Shown here piece by piece: positions 16,497-24,968 of a DNA stretch of 55,447 nt. Numbering within the stretch: the first letter of the stretch is position 1; each line of letters starts with the position of its first letter. A model generated the notes under the pieces. The model made no database searches. It was given only the letters and a program-made list of their open reading frames with translations, and was not told where the DNA came from. The position numbers were made by a program, and so were the translations under genes. The stretch is taken from NCBI GenBank assembly GCA_038199375.1, contig JBBPZA010000101.1, positions 1 to 55,447 on the forward strand. Reading direction: 5' to 3'. The DNA is from JBBPZA01 sp038199375 (GTDB taxonomy: Bacteria > Actinomycetota > Thermoleophilia > Solirubrobacterales > Solirubrobacteraceae).

Positions 16497-17393
16497 TCAG
16501 CGATCGCCTGAGCGTGCGCGGGTTTGCAGGAGGGGCCAGTTAGTTGCGAGCCAGTCGACATAGAGGGAGATCGCCTCGGCCAGCGGGCGATTGTCGAAGC
16601 CTAGTCGGGGCGCTCGCGGATCGGCCGCGTAGCTCTCGTCCTCGGCGGCGGGCAGGCTGTCCTCGGGCAGCTCGATCGGGCAGTCCGGATCGACCGCGTC
16701 GCGGACCGCCTCGGCGGCCTCGAGAAGGGAGGTGGCCCGGTCGCCGGCCGCGACGAGCTCGGCCTCCCACGAGCCACGCTCCACCAGCGACTCCAGCCCG
16801 AGCACGAGATCGTCGACGTAGACGAAGTCGCGGGTGCGGTGCGGGTTGCCGCGCACGACGATGGGCCCGCCCTCGAAGGCGCTAGCCGCGAAGGAGGCGA
16901 TCGCCCCCGTCGCGCCCTCCCAGGCGACCTGCCCGGGCCCGAAGACCGAGGTAAGGCGCACGACTGTGGAGTGCGCCGCATGCAGCCGGCACGCCTCCTC
17001 CCCCAGCCGCTTGGACGCCGCATAGGCGTCGGGAGAGGGGACCCCGGCGGCGCGGATGGTCGACGGGTAGACGAGGCCCGCCCCCTGCTCGCGGCACCCC
17101 TCGAGCAGGTTGAACGTGGTGCCGGCGTTCTCGCGGATCGCCCGAGCCGGGTCGGCGGCCGCACGCGCGGGGTCGGGGACCCCCGCGAAGTGCAGGACGG
17201 CGTCGCACCCCGCGATGTACGCCCGGGCAGCCGGGTCGCCGGCATCGACCTGCAAGGCGTCGAGCTCGCGTGAGGCGCTCCGGACGTCGTGGCCGGGTCG
17301 GGCAAGCGCGAGGACGTCGTGGCCGCGCTCGCCGAGGAGCGCCGTGGTGCGCCATCCCAGATAGCCGGTCGCACCGGTGACCAGGAGCTTCAT
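16497..17393 (-). CDS. NAD-dependent epimerase/dehydratase (extended SDR)
   Basis: 298 aa from ATG 17393. Rossmann start MKLLVTGATGYLGWRT, HFAGVPDPARAAADP, VYPSTIRAAG for the Ser/Thr active-site strand, and Y-x3-K as YAASK. Then RLTSVFGPGQ and the sugar-binding segment GNPHRTRDFVYVDDLVLGLE. The product resembles NDP-sugar epimerases or reductases of O-antigen and capsule loci; substrate cannot be read. It is separated by 71 bp from the previous SDR gene upstream and by the nested inverted repeats from the fusion gene downstream. Confidence 0.82.
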   Translation of the reverse strand: MKLLVTGATGYLGWRTTALLGERGHDVLALARPGHDVRSASRELDALQVDAGDPAARAYIAGCDAVLHFAGVPDPARAAADPARAIRENAGTTFNLLEGCREQGAGLVYPSTIRAAGVPSPDAYAASKRLGEEACRLHAAHSTVVRLTSVFGPGQVAWEGATGAIASFAASAFEGGPIVVRGNPHRTRDFVYVDDLVLGLESLVERGSWEAELVAAGDRATSLLEAAEAVRDAVDPDCPIELPEDSLPAAEDESYAADPRAPRLGFDNRPLAEAISLYVDWLATNWPLLQTRARSGDR

Positions 17394-17464
17394 AGGCGCA
17401 GGTGCTCCTTCACCTTATTTGACGGACGGGGCGGCTGGACCCCGAGCTGGTCGAGCTGGGACCT

Positions 17465-18319
17465 TCATGGGCGGAGGTACTCCCGCACCCCATGACGGTA
17501 GGAGTGCGGCGTCTCGTAGACCCGCGCGGGTCTCTCCTGCGCCGCACGCCCCTCGGCCATCGCCGCCAGTCCGGCCACCGTCACCGCCTCGGCGGCGACG
17601 TTCGAGGCCGCCAGGCCGCCGCTCGGCTCGAGCTCGAGCAGGATCCGCGTGGCGTCGTCGACGTGGACCGCGCCGAGCGTCGCACGCCCGCCGTCGTCGA
17701 CGGTCAGCGGCCGACCCTGAGCCGCGAGGCGACGGAACTTGTCGATCACTGTCTGGGACTCGGGGCGATCGTGCTCGACCGGGCTGCGGCCGTAGACGAT
17801 TCCCAGCCGGGCGACGTGCACGCCGAATCCGTGGCGCTGCGCGTAGAGACCCAGGCACAGCTCGCCGTAGATCTTCGAGAGGTGAGCGAGGTCACCTTGC
17901 GCGCCGTAGGGATGGTCGGCGCTCACCCGCTGGGCCGGCTCGCTCCCGTAGACGTGCAGCGAGCTCGCGAAGACGACCGCGGGCCCACCCGCGTCGGCCA
18001 CCGCCTCGGCGACGCGCCGCACGCCGCTGACGTTGGTCTCCTCGGTGTAGTCGGGGTCTCGCTCGGAGATCGGCCGGCTCGCCTGGGCCGCGAGCAGGTG
18101 AACGCGGTCAGGCTCATGGGTGAGCAGCCGATCGAGGTCTGACCGCTCGCGGATGTCGGCCGTCTCGACGCGCGCGCCAGCGGCGCGCAGCCCGTCGAGC
18201 TGGCTCACCTCCGTCGCGTACCAGTTGTCGGCCAGCACCACTTCGTCGCCGGCGGCGAGCGCGTGCTGCGCGAGGGCCGCGCCGAGGTAGCCGGCCCCGA
18301 GGATGAGCAGGCGCGCCAC
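17465..18319 (-). CDS. NAD-dependent epimerase/dehydratase (extended SDR)
   Basis: 284 aa, GTG start. Rossmann motif LLILGAGYLGAALAQ, LLAAQASRPISERDPDYTEE with a typical early-epimerase pattern, VFASSLHVYGSE, and SKIYGELCLGLYAQRHG in the place of the YxxxK helix. Here the active-site Tyr-Lys pair is not in the standard spacing: HLSKIYGE lacks a clear Y-x3-K. It might therefore be a reductase or an epimerase with an altered active site. The C-terminal part has VHVDDATRILLE. Only 9 bp separates it from the nucleotide-sugar dehydrogenase ahead of it, so the two share a transcript. Confidence 0.75.
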   Translation of the reverse strand: MARLLILGAGYLGAALAQHALAAGDEVVLADNWYATEVSQLDGLRAAGARVETADIRERSDLDRLLTHEPDRVHLLAAQASRPISERDPDYTEETNVSGVRRVAEAVADAGGPAVVFASSLHVYGSEPAQRVSADHPYGAQGDLAHLSKIYGELCLGLYAQRHGFGVHVARLGIVYGRSPVEHDRPESQTVIDKFRRLAAQGRPLTVDDGGRATLGAVHVDDATRILLELEPSGGLAASNVAAEAVTVAGLAAMAEGRAAQERPARVYETPHSYRHGVREYLRP

Positions 18320-18328
18320 GGGGGAAAG

Positions 18329-19639
18329 CTAGATCACGGTGACCTTCGGTGCGCTTCTGACGACGTTGCGGGTGTCCACGACCAGCCGGGTGCGGTTCCA
18401 GGGCGCGTCGGCGAACGCGCTGTGGGCGGTCAACAAGACGACACAGTCCGCCTGCGCCATGCGCTTGGTGTCGAGATCCATCGCCTCGTAGCGCTCTCCG
18501 TCGAGCTCGATCTCGGGCACCCAGGGATCGCAGTAGTCGATGCGCCCGCCCCGAGCGATGAGCTGGCGCATGATCTCGAGGCTCGGGGACTCGCGGGTGT
18601 CGTGGACGTCGGGCTTGTAGGCCATGCCCATCAGGAGGATGTGCGACCCCTTAATCGGGCGCCCCGCCTCGTTGAGGGCGTCGGCGATCTTCTGGACCAC
18701 GTAGACGGGCATGTGCGCGTTGATCTCGTGCGCGGCCGCGATGAGCTGCGCGGAGTAGCCGTACTCGCGCAGGCGGGAGGCGAGGAAGTGCGGGACGACC
18801 GGTATGCAGTCGCCGCCCAACCCGGGGCCGGGATAGTGGGGCATGAAGGCGAACGGCTTGGTCGCCGCCGCGTCGATGACCTCCCACGAGGAGATGCCCA
18901 TCCTGTCGCACATCAGCGCCAGCTCGTTGGCGAGCGCGATGTTGACCGCGCGGAAGGTGTTCTCGTGGATCTTGGCCAGCTCGGCCACCATCGGGCTTGA
19001 GACGGGGACGATCTCGTCGACGATCTGGCTGAAGAGCAGCATCGTCCGGCTCAGGCACTCGTGGGTGACCCCCGAGACGAGCTTCGGCGTGTTGGCCATC
19101 GTCCACTTCTCGCTGCCGGGGTCCACGCGCTCCGGGGCGTAGCCGAGGAAGAACTCCTCTCCGACCGCGCGCTCGCCGTTTCGCGCGAGCGTCGGCAGAA
19201 CCATCTCCTCCGTCGTCCCCGGATGGGTGGTCGACTGAAGCACGACGAGCTGGCCGTCGCCGCGGAGGTGCTCGGAGACCGAGCCGGCGGCCGCGATGAT
19301 GTAGCCGAGGTCCGGGTTGCGCGTCTTGGACAACGGGGTCGGGACGCAGATGACCACCGCGTCGAGCTCGGCCAGCACCGCGTAATCGGAGGTCGCCGAG
19401 AGGCGATCCTCGACGGCGGCATAGCGATCCTCGGGGACGTCGACGAGGTAGGACCGGCGCTCGCGGACCGCGCGGACGCGCTCCTCGTCGAGGTCGATGC
19501 CGGTGACGGAGAAGCCCTGCTCGGCGAAGGCCATCGCGAGCGGCAGCCCGGCGTAGCCGAGGCCGATGATCCCGATCCTCGCCTCCCGCGTCCTCACCCG
19601 GTCCGAGAAGGTCTGGGGAGATGTGACCACGTTGGCCAA
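18329..19639 (-). CDS. Nucleotide-sugar dehydrogenase (UDP-GlcNAc/ManNAc or UDP-glucose 6-dehydrogenase family)
   Basis: 436 aa, TTG start (MANVVTSPQTFS); a GTG three codons later is possible. N-terminal Rossmann motif IGIIGLGYAGLPLAMAFAEQ, ICVPTPLSKTRNPDL, STTHPGTTEE, and LGYAPERVDPG, a mark of the WecC/WbpA/TuaD group. ELAKIHENTFRAVNIALANE is the central helix. The catalytic cysteine is in GPGLGGDCIPVVPHFL. C-terminal domain: LLMGMAYKPDVHDTRESPSL. It oxidises C6 of the UDP-sugar to the uronate in two NAD+-dependent steps. It is the first gene of the minus-strand sugar group, divergent from the WecA-like gene. Confidence 0.9.
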   Translation of the reverse strand: MANVVTSPQTFSDRVRTREARIGIIGLGYAGLPLAMAFAEQGFSVTGIDLDEERVRAVRERRSYLVDVPEDRYAAVEDRLSATSDYAVLAELDAVVICVPTPLSKTRNPDLGYIIAAAGSVSEHLRGDGQLVVLQSTTHPGTTEEMVLPTLARNGERAVGEEFFLGYAPERVDPGSEKWTMANTPKLVSGVTHECLSRTMLLFSQIVDEIVPVSSPMVAELAKIHENTFRAVNIALANELALMCDRMGISSWEVIDAAATKPFAFMPHYPGPGLGGDCIPVVPHFLASRLREYGYSAQLIAAAHEINAHMPVYVVQKIADALNEAGRPIKGSHILLMGMAYKPDVHDTRESPSLEIMRQLIARGGRIDYCDPWVPEIELDGERYEAMDLDTKRMAQADCVVLLTAHSAFADAPWNRTRLVVDTRNVVRSAPKVTVI

Positions 19640-19718
19640 GCCGGGCAGGCTACCAGAAGGCCCGGAGGCGACTTGTTTTCGGAGCGTTGGGTCTCGAGGA
19701 GGAATCCGGCCCCGCTGC

Positions 19719-19724
19719 TATAAC
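19719..19724 (+). promoter_or_regulatory. Possible -10 box of a leaderless wecA-like mRNA
   Basis: TATAAC lies 10 bp before the ATG at 19734, and no Shine-Dalgarno sequence stands between them. That spacing would put the transcription start at or next to the ATG, as in leaderless actinobacterial mRNAs. No good -35 element is visible. Confidence 0.35.
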
Positions 19725-19733
19725 CATTCCGCG

Positions 19734-20915
19734 ATGTCCATCCAGGACGCCCTCCGCGCCCTCGTGGAGGACAGGGCGACGGTGTGGGGCTTCTTCGCGG
19801 CGCTGGCGCTGGTGCTCGCCCTCACGCCGCTCACGGTGCGCCTCGCGCACCGCATCGGGGCCCTCGACCACGGAGGCGATCGGCCGCGCATCCACCGTGC
19901 GCCCATCCCGCGCATCGGCGGGCTGGCCATCGTCGTCGCGATCCTAATCCCGACCGTCGCGCTGGTCAACCTCGACGGGCCGTTGCTCGGGATCGCCATC
20001 GGCATCCCCTGCGTCGCCGCGATCGGCCTCTACGACGACCTGCGCAGCCTCAGCCCCCGCGCGAAGCTCCTGGCGGTCGCGCTGGTCTCGCTCATCCCCG
20101 TGCTGGGCTGGGACATGACCTTCAGCCACATCACGCTGCCCTTCTTCGGCTACATCGACTTCGGGCCGGCCTCGATCCCGCTGACCATCTTCTGGATCAC
20201 CCTCGTCGCCAACCTCGTCAACCTCATCGACGGGATGGACGCGCTGGCGGCCGGCATCGTCGCCATCGCCTGCGCGTCCTTCGCCCTGCTCGCCGCCTCC
20301 TTCGGACGCCTGGAGACCGCCGCCGTGGCGGCGATCGTCTGCGGAGCGACGCTCGGCTTCCTGCGCCACAACTACCACCCGGCCAAGGTCTTCATGGGCG
20401 ACAGCGGCGCGCTGGCGCTGGGCTTCGTACTCGGCAGCCTCGCCGTCGAAGGCGTGCTCAAGAGCGCGGCGACCATCGCTCTCGCCGCCCCGCTGCTCGT
20501 CATGGCGGTGCCGATCCTCGACACCTCGTTCGTCGTGCTCAAGCGGCTGAAGTACCGGCAGCCACCATGGGCGGCCGACCACAACCACTTCTACCACCGA
20601 TTCCTGCGCATCGGCTTCTCTCAGCGGCGCACCGCGGCCTACCTCCACGTGTGGGCGGGCCTGCTGGCCGCCTACGCCGTCCTGCTGCGCTTCGTCCCGC
20701 CGCGGCCCTTCGGCGTGTGGGACCTCGAGAACACCATCGTCGCCGCGGCGGCCGGGCTGGTCATCCTCGCCGCCTCCCTGTGGCTCGTCTACACGCTCGA
20801 GATCCTCAAGGCCCGCCACCTCCAGGTACTGGGCTTCCGCCGGGCGGCACCGGACGCGGAGGCGCGCGAGCGCGAGGAGGCCGTCGAGGAAGTGCTCACG
20901 GCCGGGCCGCGGTAA
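19734..20915 (+). CDS. Polyprenyl-phosphate sugar-phosphate transferase, WecA/MraY family
   Basis: 393 aa from ATG 19734; upstream frame is open but lacks family similarity and overlaps the divergent gene. About eleven hydrophobic segments. Signature motifs: RIHRAPIPRIGGLAI near the start, IGLYDDLRSLSPRAKLL (DDxxD-type catalytic Asp pair), NLVNLIDGMDALAAG, VFMGDSGALALGFVLG and the C-loop DHNHFYHRFLRIG. The enzyme moves a sugar-1-phosphate from a UDP-sugar to undecaprenyl or decaprenyl phosphate, starting cell-wall or arabinogalactan-like glycan synthesis. MraY is normally in the mur cluster, so WecA/Rfe or TagO type is more likely. In mycobacteria rfe lies next to the atp operon, as here. Confidence 0.9.
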   Translation: MSIQDALRALVEDRATVWGFFAALALVLALTPLTVRLAHRIGALDHGGDRPRIHRAPIPRIGGLAIVVAILIPTVALVNLDGPLLGIAIGIPCVAAIGLYDDLRSLSPRAKLLAVALVSLIPVLGWDMTFSHITLPFFGYIDFGPASIPLTIFWITLVANLVNLIDGMDALAAGIVAIACASFALLAASFGRLETAAVAAIVCGATLGFLRHNYHPAKVFMGDSGALALGFVLGSLAVEGVLKSAATIALAAPLLVMAVPILDTSFVVLKRLKYRQPPWAADHNHFYHRFLRIGFSQRRTAAYLHVWAGLLAAYAVLLRFVPPRPFGVWDLENTIVAAAAGLVILAASLWLVYTLEILKARHLQVLGFRRAAPDAEAREREEAVEEVLTAGPR

Positions 20916-21017
20916 CGCGGTCGCGAGGGAGTTCGCACGCGGCTGAAGCGGGCGGTCGGTGAGCCGCTGGATATCCCTCAGAGCCACAGCGCGCTTCTCC
21001 CCCGGTCGCGCGGGTTC

Positions 21018-21064
21018 CGCTGTCCTGCTTTGGTGTCGCTATGCGGGGTCTAGGCAGGACAGCG
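21018..21064. repeat. 47-bp palindromic repeat, copy 2
   Basis: Arms CGCTGTCCTG (21018-21027) and CAGGACAGCG (21055-21064) are identical to copy 1 at 462-508, and GTCGCTATGCG sits at the same offset (21035-21045). The other core bases differ, so the conserved parts are the arms and the centre. This copy also lies between two converging genes (the wecA-like gene and the DUF354 gene). Confidence 0.8.
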
Positions 21065-21096
21065 CGCCGGATCTGGCGGGCTGAAAGCGCTCCACT

Positions 21097-22107
21097 TCAC
21101 CCCCAGGGGAGCGCCAGGGCCAGCAGGTCGGCGGGGTCGCGGCCCTTCAGGGGCAGCGACGGGCGAGCCCGGCGCTCCACCCTCACCTCGTCGACGTCAC
21201 GCAGGAGCTTCAGTCGCCCCTCGCGAACGAGCTGCTCGTCGACCGCGCCCATCCGGCCCTCGAAGATCGACCACACCGGCGTGCCCAGCACCGCGGCCTC
21301 GCGGTTCATCGTGCCGCCGGCGGAGACCAGGGCGTCGGCGAGGGCGACGAGGCTGCGCCCGTCGACGGCGCGGGCCGGGACCACGACCCCTGGCAGCCCC
21401 AGGGCGCGCACCGCGGCCGCCTGCTCGGGAGTGCGGGCGAGCACGACGGTGGCGACGTCCTCGTACGCCGACGTGCGCTCGAGCAGCCGCGGAAGCAGCC
21501 CGCTCTCCGTTCCCCCCAGGTAGAGCGCGTAGGAGGGGGCGGTGCGCACGACGCACAGCGTCTTCTCCCGGCCGACCCCCAGCTCGTCGAGCACGCGCGC
21601 GTTCGGCTCGAAGCCGGAGAGGTAGTACTCCTCCTTTAGGCCCGGGTAGCGCACGAGCTTGGGCGGCCTCGCTCCGTAGCGGCGCAGGCGCTCGGGCGGA
21701 ATGGCGTCGGGGACGAGCACTCGCGAGGCGAAGCGGCAGTTGACGTGATGCTGCAGCGCGGCCCACTCGTAGTCGAACATGGTCGTGTTGGGAATCCCGA
21801 GCGCCTGGCAGGCGATCGGAAGGTCGGTCGAGGCGTGCCCGAGCCCGCAGTCGAACCTCCGCCGGCGCCCGAAGCCGACCATCAACCGGATCCGCTCCGC
21901 CGCGGCCCGCGCCTTGCCCGCCCGCCCGGCGCCGCCGTAGCGACCGAGCACCGTGAACGGATGCCCCCAGTCCTCGAGCAGCTCCACCGTGTGCGAGAGC
22001 GGCCTCGCGGTGATCTCCACGTCGTGCCCGTCGCGCTCGAGCAGCTCCACCAGCGGGCGCAGCACGACGACGTGCGCCGTGTTCGTCAAGTCGACCCAGA
22101 TCCGCAA
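21097..22107 (-). CDS. DUF354 protein (glycosyltransferase-like fold)
   Basis: About 336 aa. The start is placed at TTG 22107 because family members begin MRIWVDLTNTAHV; an in-frame GTG at 22155 adds 16 residues. The UDP-sugar-epimerase/GT-B-like pattern includes LRIWVDLTNTAHVVVLRPLVEL, GRRRRFDCGLGHASTDL, VVRTAPSYALYLGG and VSAGGTMNREAAVLGTPVWS. DUF354 proteins occur in surface-polysaccharide loci; the fold is that of GT-B glycosyltransferases, but no activity has been fixed for most. Location next to the transferase and sugar dehydrogenase supports a glycan role. Convergent with the wecA-like gene. Confidence 0.75.
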   Translation of the reverse strand: MRIWVDLTNTAHVVVLRPLVELLERDGHDVEITARPLSHTVELLEDWGHPFTVLGRYGGAGRAGKARAAAERIRLMVGFGRRRRFDCGLGHASTDLPIACQALGIPNTTMFDYEWAALQHHVNCRFASRVLVPDAIPPERLRRYGARPPKLVRYPGLKEEYYLSGFEPNARVLDELGVGREKTLCVVRTAPSYALYLGGTESGLLPRLLERTSAYEDVATVVLARTPEQAAAVRALGLPGVVVPARAVDGRSLVALADALVSAGGTMNREAAVLGTPVWSIFEGRMGAVDEQLVREGRLKLLRDVDEVRVERRARPSLPLKGRDPADLLALALPWG

Positions 22108-22187
22108 GGGACCGATGCTACCGATCACCGGCGCGCGGTTTCTGGACCGACCCACACCATAAAGTCCTGAGAAACGGATGCTAACTG

Positions 22188-22198
22188 GTACTATGTAC
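22188..22198. promoter_or_regulatory. Palindrome GTAC-TAT-GTAC, candidate HipB operator
   Basis: Perfect 4-bp arms with a 3-bp centre, in an AT-rich patch ending 5 bp before hipB. Flanking AAC and GTT extend the symmetry imperfectly. HipB-type antitoxins bind palindromes in their own promoter, so this is the natural candidate site. It does not match the E. coli TATCC-N8-GGATA operator. Confidence 0.3.
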
Positions 22199-22203
22199 GT
22201 TAT

Positions 22204-22545
22204 ATGACGCCTAATGTCGATGGTGCATCACGCCGAGCTCCTCTGCCGGTGCGCCGCGCGCTCGGTGAGCTTGCCGGCGGTATGGCTACCTGGCGCAAGC
22301 TGCGCGGTCTCACCCAGGCCCAGCTGGCGGATCGCGCGGGCGTCGACCGCAAGACCGTCTTGCGGCTTGAGAAGGGAGACGGGGGCGTGAGCACCGAGAA
22401 CCTCCTGCGCATACTGCGGGCACTCGGAATCCTCGACACGCTCCCGCGCGCCCTCGATCCGTACGAGACCGACCTTGGCAGGCTTCGCGCCGACGAGCAG
22501 CTGCCCCGTCGAGTACGCCCGAGGAGGCTGACAGACGATGCCTGA
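22204..22545 (+). CDS. hipB: HipB-like antitoxin, XRE/HTH family
   Basis: 113 aa. The helix-turn-helix is LGELAGGMATWRKLRGLTQAQLADRAGVDRKTVLRLEKGD (about residues 21-60), followed by a short helix NLLRILRALGI and a charged tail. It represses its own operon with HipA and binds HipA to block its kinase. It overlaps hipA by 8 bp. It begins only 48 bp after the start of the divergent DUF354 gene. Together with hipA, the module sits between a polysaccharide gene and the glyA region, and codon use and gene content suggest an acquired element. Confidence 0.88.
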   Translation: MTPNVDGASRRAPLPVRRALGELAGGMATWRKLRGLTQAQLADRAGVDRKTVLRLEKGDGGVSTENLLRILRALGILDTLPRALDPYETDLGRLRADEQLPRRVRPRRLTDDA

Positions 22546-23821
22546 CACGATCGCTGACGTCCTGGTACAGGTCGGCGACGAGGAGCTGCTCGCCGGCCGT
22601 CTGTGGTCACACCGGCGGCGCAACACAGAGTCGGCGACGTTCGCCTACGACGCCGGGTACCTTGCCCACCCCGAGGCCTATGCGCTCGACCCGGGGCTGC
22701 GGCTGGCCACAGGCCAGCAGCAGACCGCGGCCAGCCGCCCGATCTTCGGTGCGTTCTCGGATTGCGCGCCGGACCGCTGGGGCCGCCGGCTCGTCGATCG
22801 CGCCGAGGGGCATCGGGTCCGCGATGAGGGCGATGGGGCGGAGCGCAGCTTCGGTGAGGCGGACTACCTGCTGAGCGTGCGCGACGACCTGCGACAAGGG
22901 GCCCTGCGCTTCCGGGATCCAGAGAGCGGCGCATACCTGGCTTCTGAGAAGGTCGGCGTCCCGCACTTGGTGGAGCTGCCGATGCTCTTGAGCGCGAGCG
23001 AGCGGATGGAGCGCGACCAGGCTACGGCCGCCGAGCTCCAGGCGCTTCTGGATGGCGGAAGCTCGCTGGGCGGCGCCCGTCCCAAGGCGCACGTCCTCGG
23101 GGGGGATGGCCGGGTCGCCATCGCCAAGTTTCCCAGCCCGGCGGCCGACGAATGGGACGTCATGCGCTGGGAGTGGGTAGCCCTGCAGCTCGCCCGCCAA
23201 GCCGGCATCCGGGTCCCCGACAGCAAGCTCCACGTGGTCGACGACAAGCCGGTGCTCGTCGTCGACCGGTTCGACCGCGTCGGCTCACGCCGCCTGGGGT
23301 ACGTGAGCGCGATGACCATGCTGGAGGCCGCCGACGGTGATCAAGGCAGCTACCTCGACATCGCCGGAGTCATCGGGGAGCACTCGCCGGCCGCTGCGGA
23401 GGACCTACGAGAACTGTGGCGCCGCATCGCGTTCTCGGTCCTCATTCGGAACACTGACGACCACCTGCGCAACCACGGCTTCCTGCGGGTCAGCACCGCC
23501 GGCTGGTCCCTCTCGCCGGCGTTCGACATCAACCCGGATCCACGTCCCGGGCCCAAGCACCTGAGCACCGCCGTCGACTACGAGACCTCCGAGGCGCACA
23601 TCGACGTCGTATTGGGCGTCGCCGGGATGTTTCGCCTGCGCGACATCGATGCGCAGGCGGTGCTGCGCGAAGTAACCGACGCAGCCGCTCGCTGGCGAGC
23701 GGTCGCCGCGGACGCCGGTCTGGAGAGTGATGCGATCGACAAGATGAGGCGCGCGTTCGAGCACGACCAAACCGAGCGGGCCCGCGCAATGGTCATGTCC
23801 TCCGCCCACCCTCGCAGGTGA
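22538..23821 (+). CDS. hipA: HipA-type serine/threonine kinase toxin
   Basis: 427 aa, normal size. N-terminal HipA_N lobe (about residues 1-110), then GGARPKAHVLGG and VAIAKFPSP with the ATP-binding Lys, LHVVDDKPVLVVDRFDR, the catalytic loop NTDDHLRNHGF, and SPAFDINPDPR for the Mg-binding Asp. All kinase residues appear intact. HipA kinases phosphorylate aminoacyl-tRNA synthetases (GltX in E. coli), arrest translation and induce persistence; some relatives act differently. The length and Asp set argue for an active toxin. A MazF remnant and a VapBC pair follow directly. Confidence 0.9.
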   Translation: MPDTIADVLVQVGDEELLAGRLWSHRRRNTESATFAYDAGYLAHPEAYALDPGLRLATGQQQTAASRPIFGAFSDCAPDRWGRRLVDRAEGHRVRDEGDGAERSFGEADYLLSVRDDLRQGALRFRDPESGAYLASEKVGVPHLVELPMLLSASERMERDQATAAELQALLDGGSSLGGARPKAHVLGGDGRVAIAKFPSPAADEWDVMRWEWVALQLARQAGIRVPDSKLHVVDDKPVLVVDRFDRVGSRRLGYVSAMTMLEAADGDQGSYLDIAGVIGEHSPAAAEDLRELWRRIAFSVLIRNTDDHLRNHGFLRVSTAGWSLSPAFDINPDPRPGPKHLSTAVDYETSEAHIDVVLGVAGMFRLRDIDAQAVLREVTDAAARWRAVAADAGLESDAIDKMRRAFEHDQTERARAMVMSSAHPRR

Positions 23822-23938
23822 CCGCTACGACGCCACGACATGCACCTTGAGCCCGCACCCGCAGCGGCACACCGGCGACTGCCCGTCGTGCCGCGCCCGG
23901 CTCGGGGCGCGGGCTAGCCCACAATACCGTTTACTTAG

Positions 23939-24112
23939 ACCACCGAGGTGCCCGTTGGCCCGGCCAACGGCTTGGGGGCTCAGGGGGTGGTGAACTGCGA
24001 CAACATCGTGACCGTCCCCGCCACTGCGCTCGGCCGGCAAGTCGGCGTTCTGCTCGCAGTCCAAGAGGCCGCGCTGACCGACGCGATCCGCGCAGCGTTC
24101 GACCTGGAGTGA
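23939..24112 (+). pseudogene. MazF/PemK-family toxin remnant (C-terminal end)
   Basis: A frame with a stop upstream (TAG at 23936) reads TTEVPVGPANGLGAQGVV, then NCDNIVTVPATALGRQVGVL and EAALTDAIRAAFDLE before TGA at 24110. This is the C-terminal half of a MazF endoribonuclease: the VNCDNI(V/R)TVP strand and the final helix are characteristic. The N-terminal half, with the catalytic residues, cannot be found in the ~117 bp between hipA and this frame. No MazE gene is visible either. So it is a decayed toxin, and the 23822-24282 gap holds nothing else I can recognise. Confidence 0.65.
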
Positions 24113-24282
24113 CCCCGCCCGCCGCCGACGTTCGCAGTCCGATGAAGTCGGCAGGGAGTCGCAAAGGTCGCTTCCGGGTGCTTCTTCTTACGTGAGGTGT
24201 CGGGCACCACTACGTGCTCGACACGAGCGACATCCACATAGCTGCATTCATCCTGCATCACAAGTGAGCTAGTATGTATTGG

Positions 24283-24540
24283 GTGGGTTCGCTGTTGCAG
24301 ATCAGGAACGTGCCAGACGACGCACGTCGGGCCCTCAAGGCAAGGGCCGCGGCCCGCGGCGAGTCGCTCAACGCCTACCTGCTGGACCTGATCAACCGCG
24401 AAGTAGCGCGGCCGACGGTCAGCGAGGTCTTGAAACGCGCCAGCAGTCGAGCAGAGCGCACCGAGGTGTCCGCGATCGACGTTGTGGATGCGGCTCGCAT
24501 GGGACGCGACGAGCAGATACAACGCCGGCCTGGCGCGTGA
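24283..24540 (+). CDS. vapB: FitA/VapB-type ribbon-helix-helix antitoxin
   Basis: 85 aa. The GTG at 24283 was chosen because it aligns with the ATG of the similar antitoxin at 44321 (both read as M/V-G-x-x-LQIR-x-VP). The RHH unit is LQIRNVPDDARRALKARAAARGESLNAYLLDLINREVARP, and the tail (VLKRASSRAERTEVSAIDVV) probably blocks the toxin. The toxin gene begins within its stop codon (4-bp GTGA overlap). AGTAT at about 24270 just before the start could be a -10 box of a near-leaderless mRNA. Confidence 0.82.
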   Translation: MGSLLQIRNVPDDARRALKARAAARGESLNAYLLDLINREVARPTVSEVLKRASSRAERTEVSAIDVVDAARMGRDEQIQRRPGA

Positions 24541-24926
24541 TCGTCGTGGACAGCGCGGCGGTGGTCGATGCGCTCACCGCCGTCGAGGGCACCGACGATC
24601 TGCGGGCCCACCTGTCCGGCGAGGATCTGCATGCGCCAACGCTGCTCGACTTCGAGATCGTCTCCGCGTTGCGGGGGCTCACCCTGGCCGGTCACATGAG
24701 CCCAGCTCGCGCCGAGGACCTGCTGACCGATTTCGCCGATCTCCCGATCCAGCGCTGGCCGTCCGGAGACGCTTTCCGCCGACGCGCGTTCCAGTTACGC
24801 GACAACGTCTCCTCCTACGACGCGGCCTACGTCGTGCTGGCTGAAACCCTGGACTGCCCGCTGGTGACACGCGACGCGCGGCTGGCCAGATCCAGTGGCC
24901 ACGCCGCGCAGATCGAGGTGCGCTGA
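24537..24926 (+). CDS. vapC: VapC-type PIN-domain ribonuclease toxin
   Basis: 129 aa from GTG 24537. The four acidic PIN residues are visible: Asp in VDSAAVVDAL, Glu in LDFEIVSALRG, Asp in SSYDAAYVVLAE and Asp in LVTRDARLA. They coordinate Mg2+ in VapC toxins, which cut tRNA or rRNA. Size is normal and no break is seen. Forms a cassette with the antitoxin just upstream, and follows the HipBA and MazF sequences. Confidence 0.88.
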   Translation: MIVVDSAAVVDALTAVEGTDDLRAHLSGEDLHAPTLLDFEIVSALRGLTLAGHMSPARAEDLLTDFADLPIQRWPSGDAFRRRAFQLRDNVSSYDAAYVVLAETLDCPLVTRDARLARSSGHAAQIEVR

Positions 24927-24968
24927 GCAATCCCCCAGCAAGCGCAGCCAGCGGCGGTCTCGCGACGT

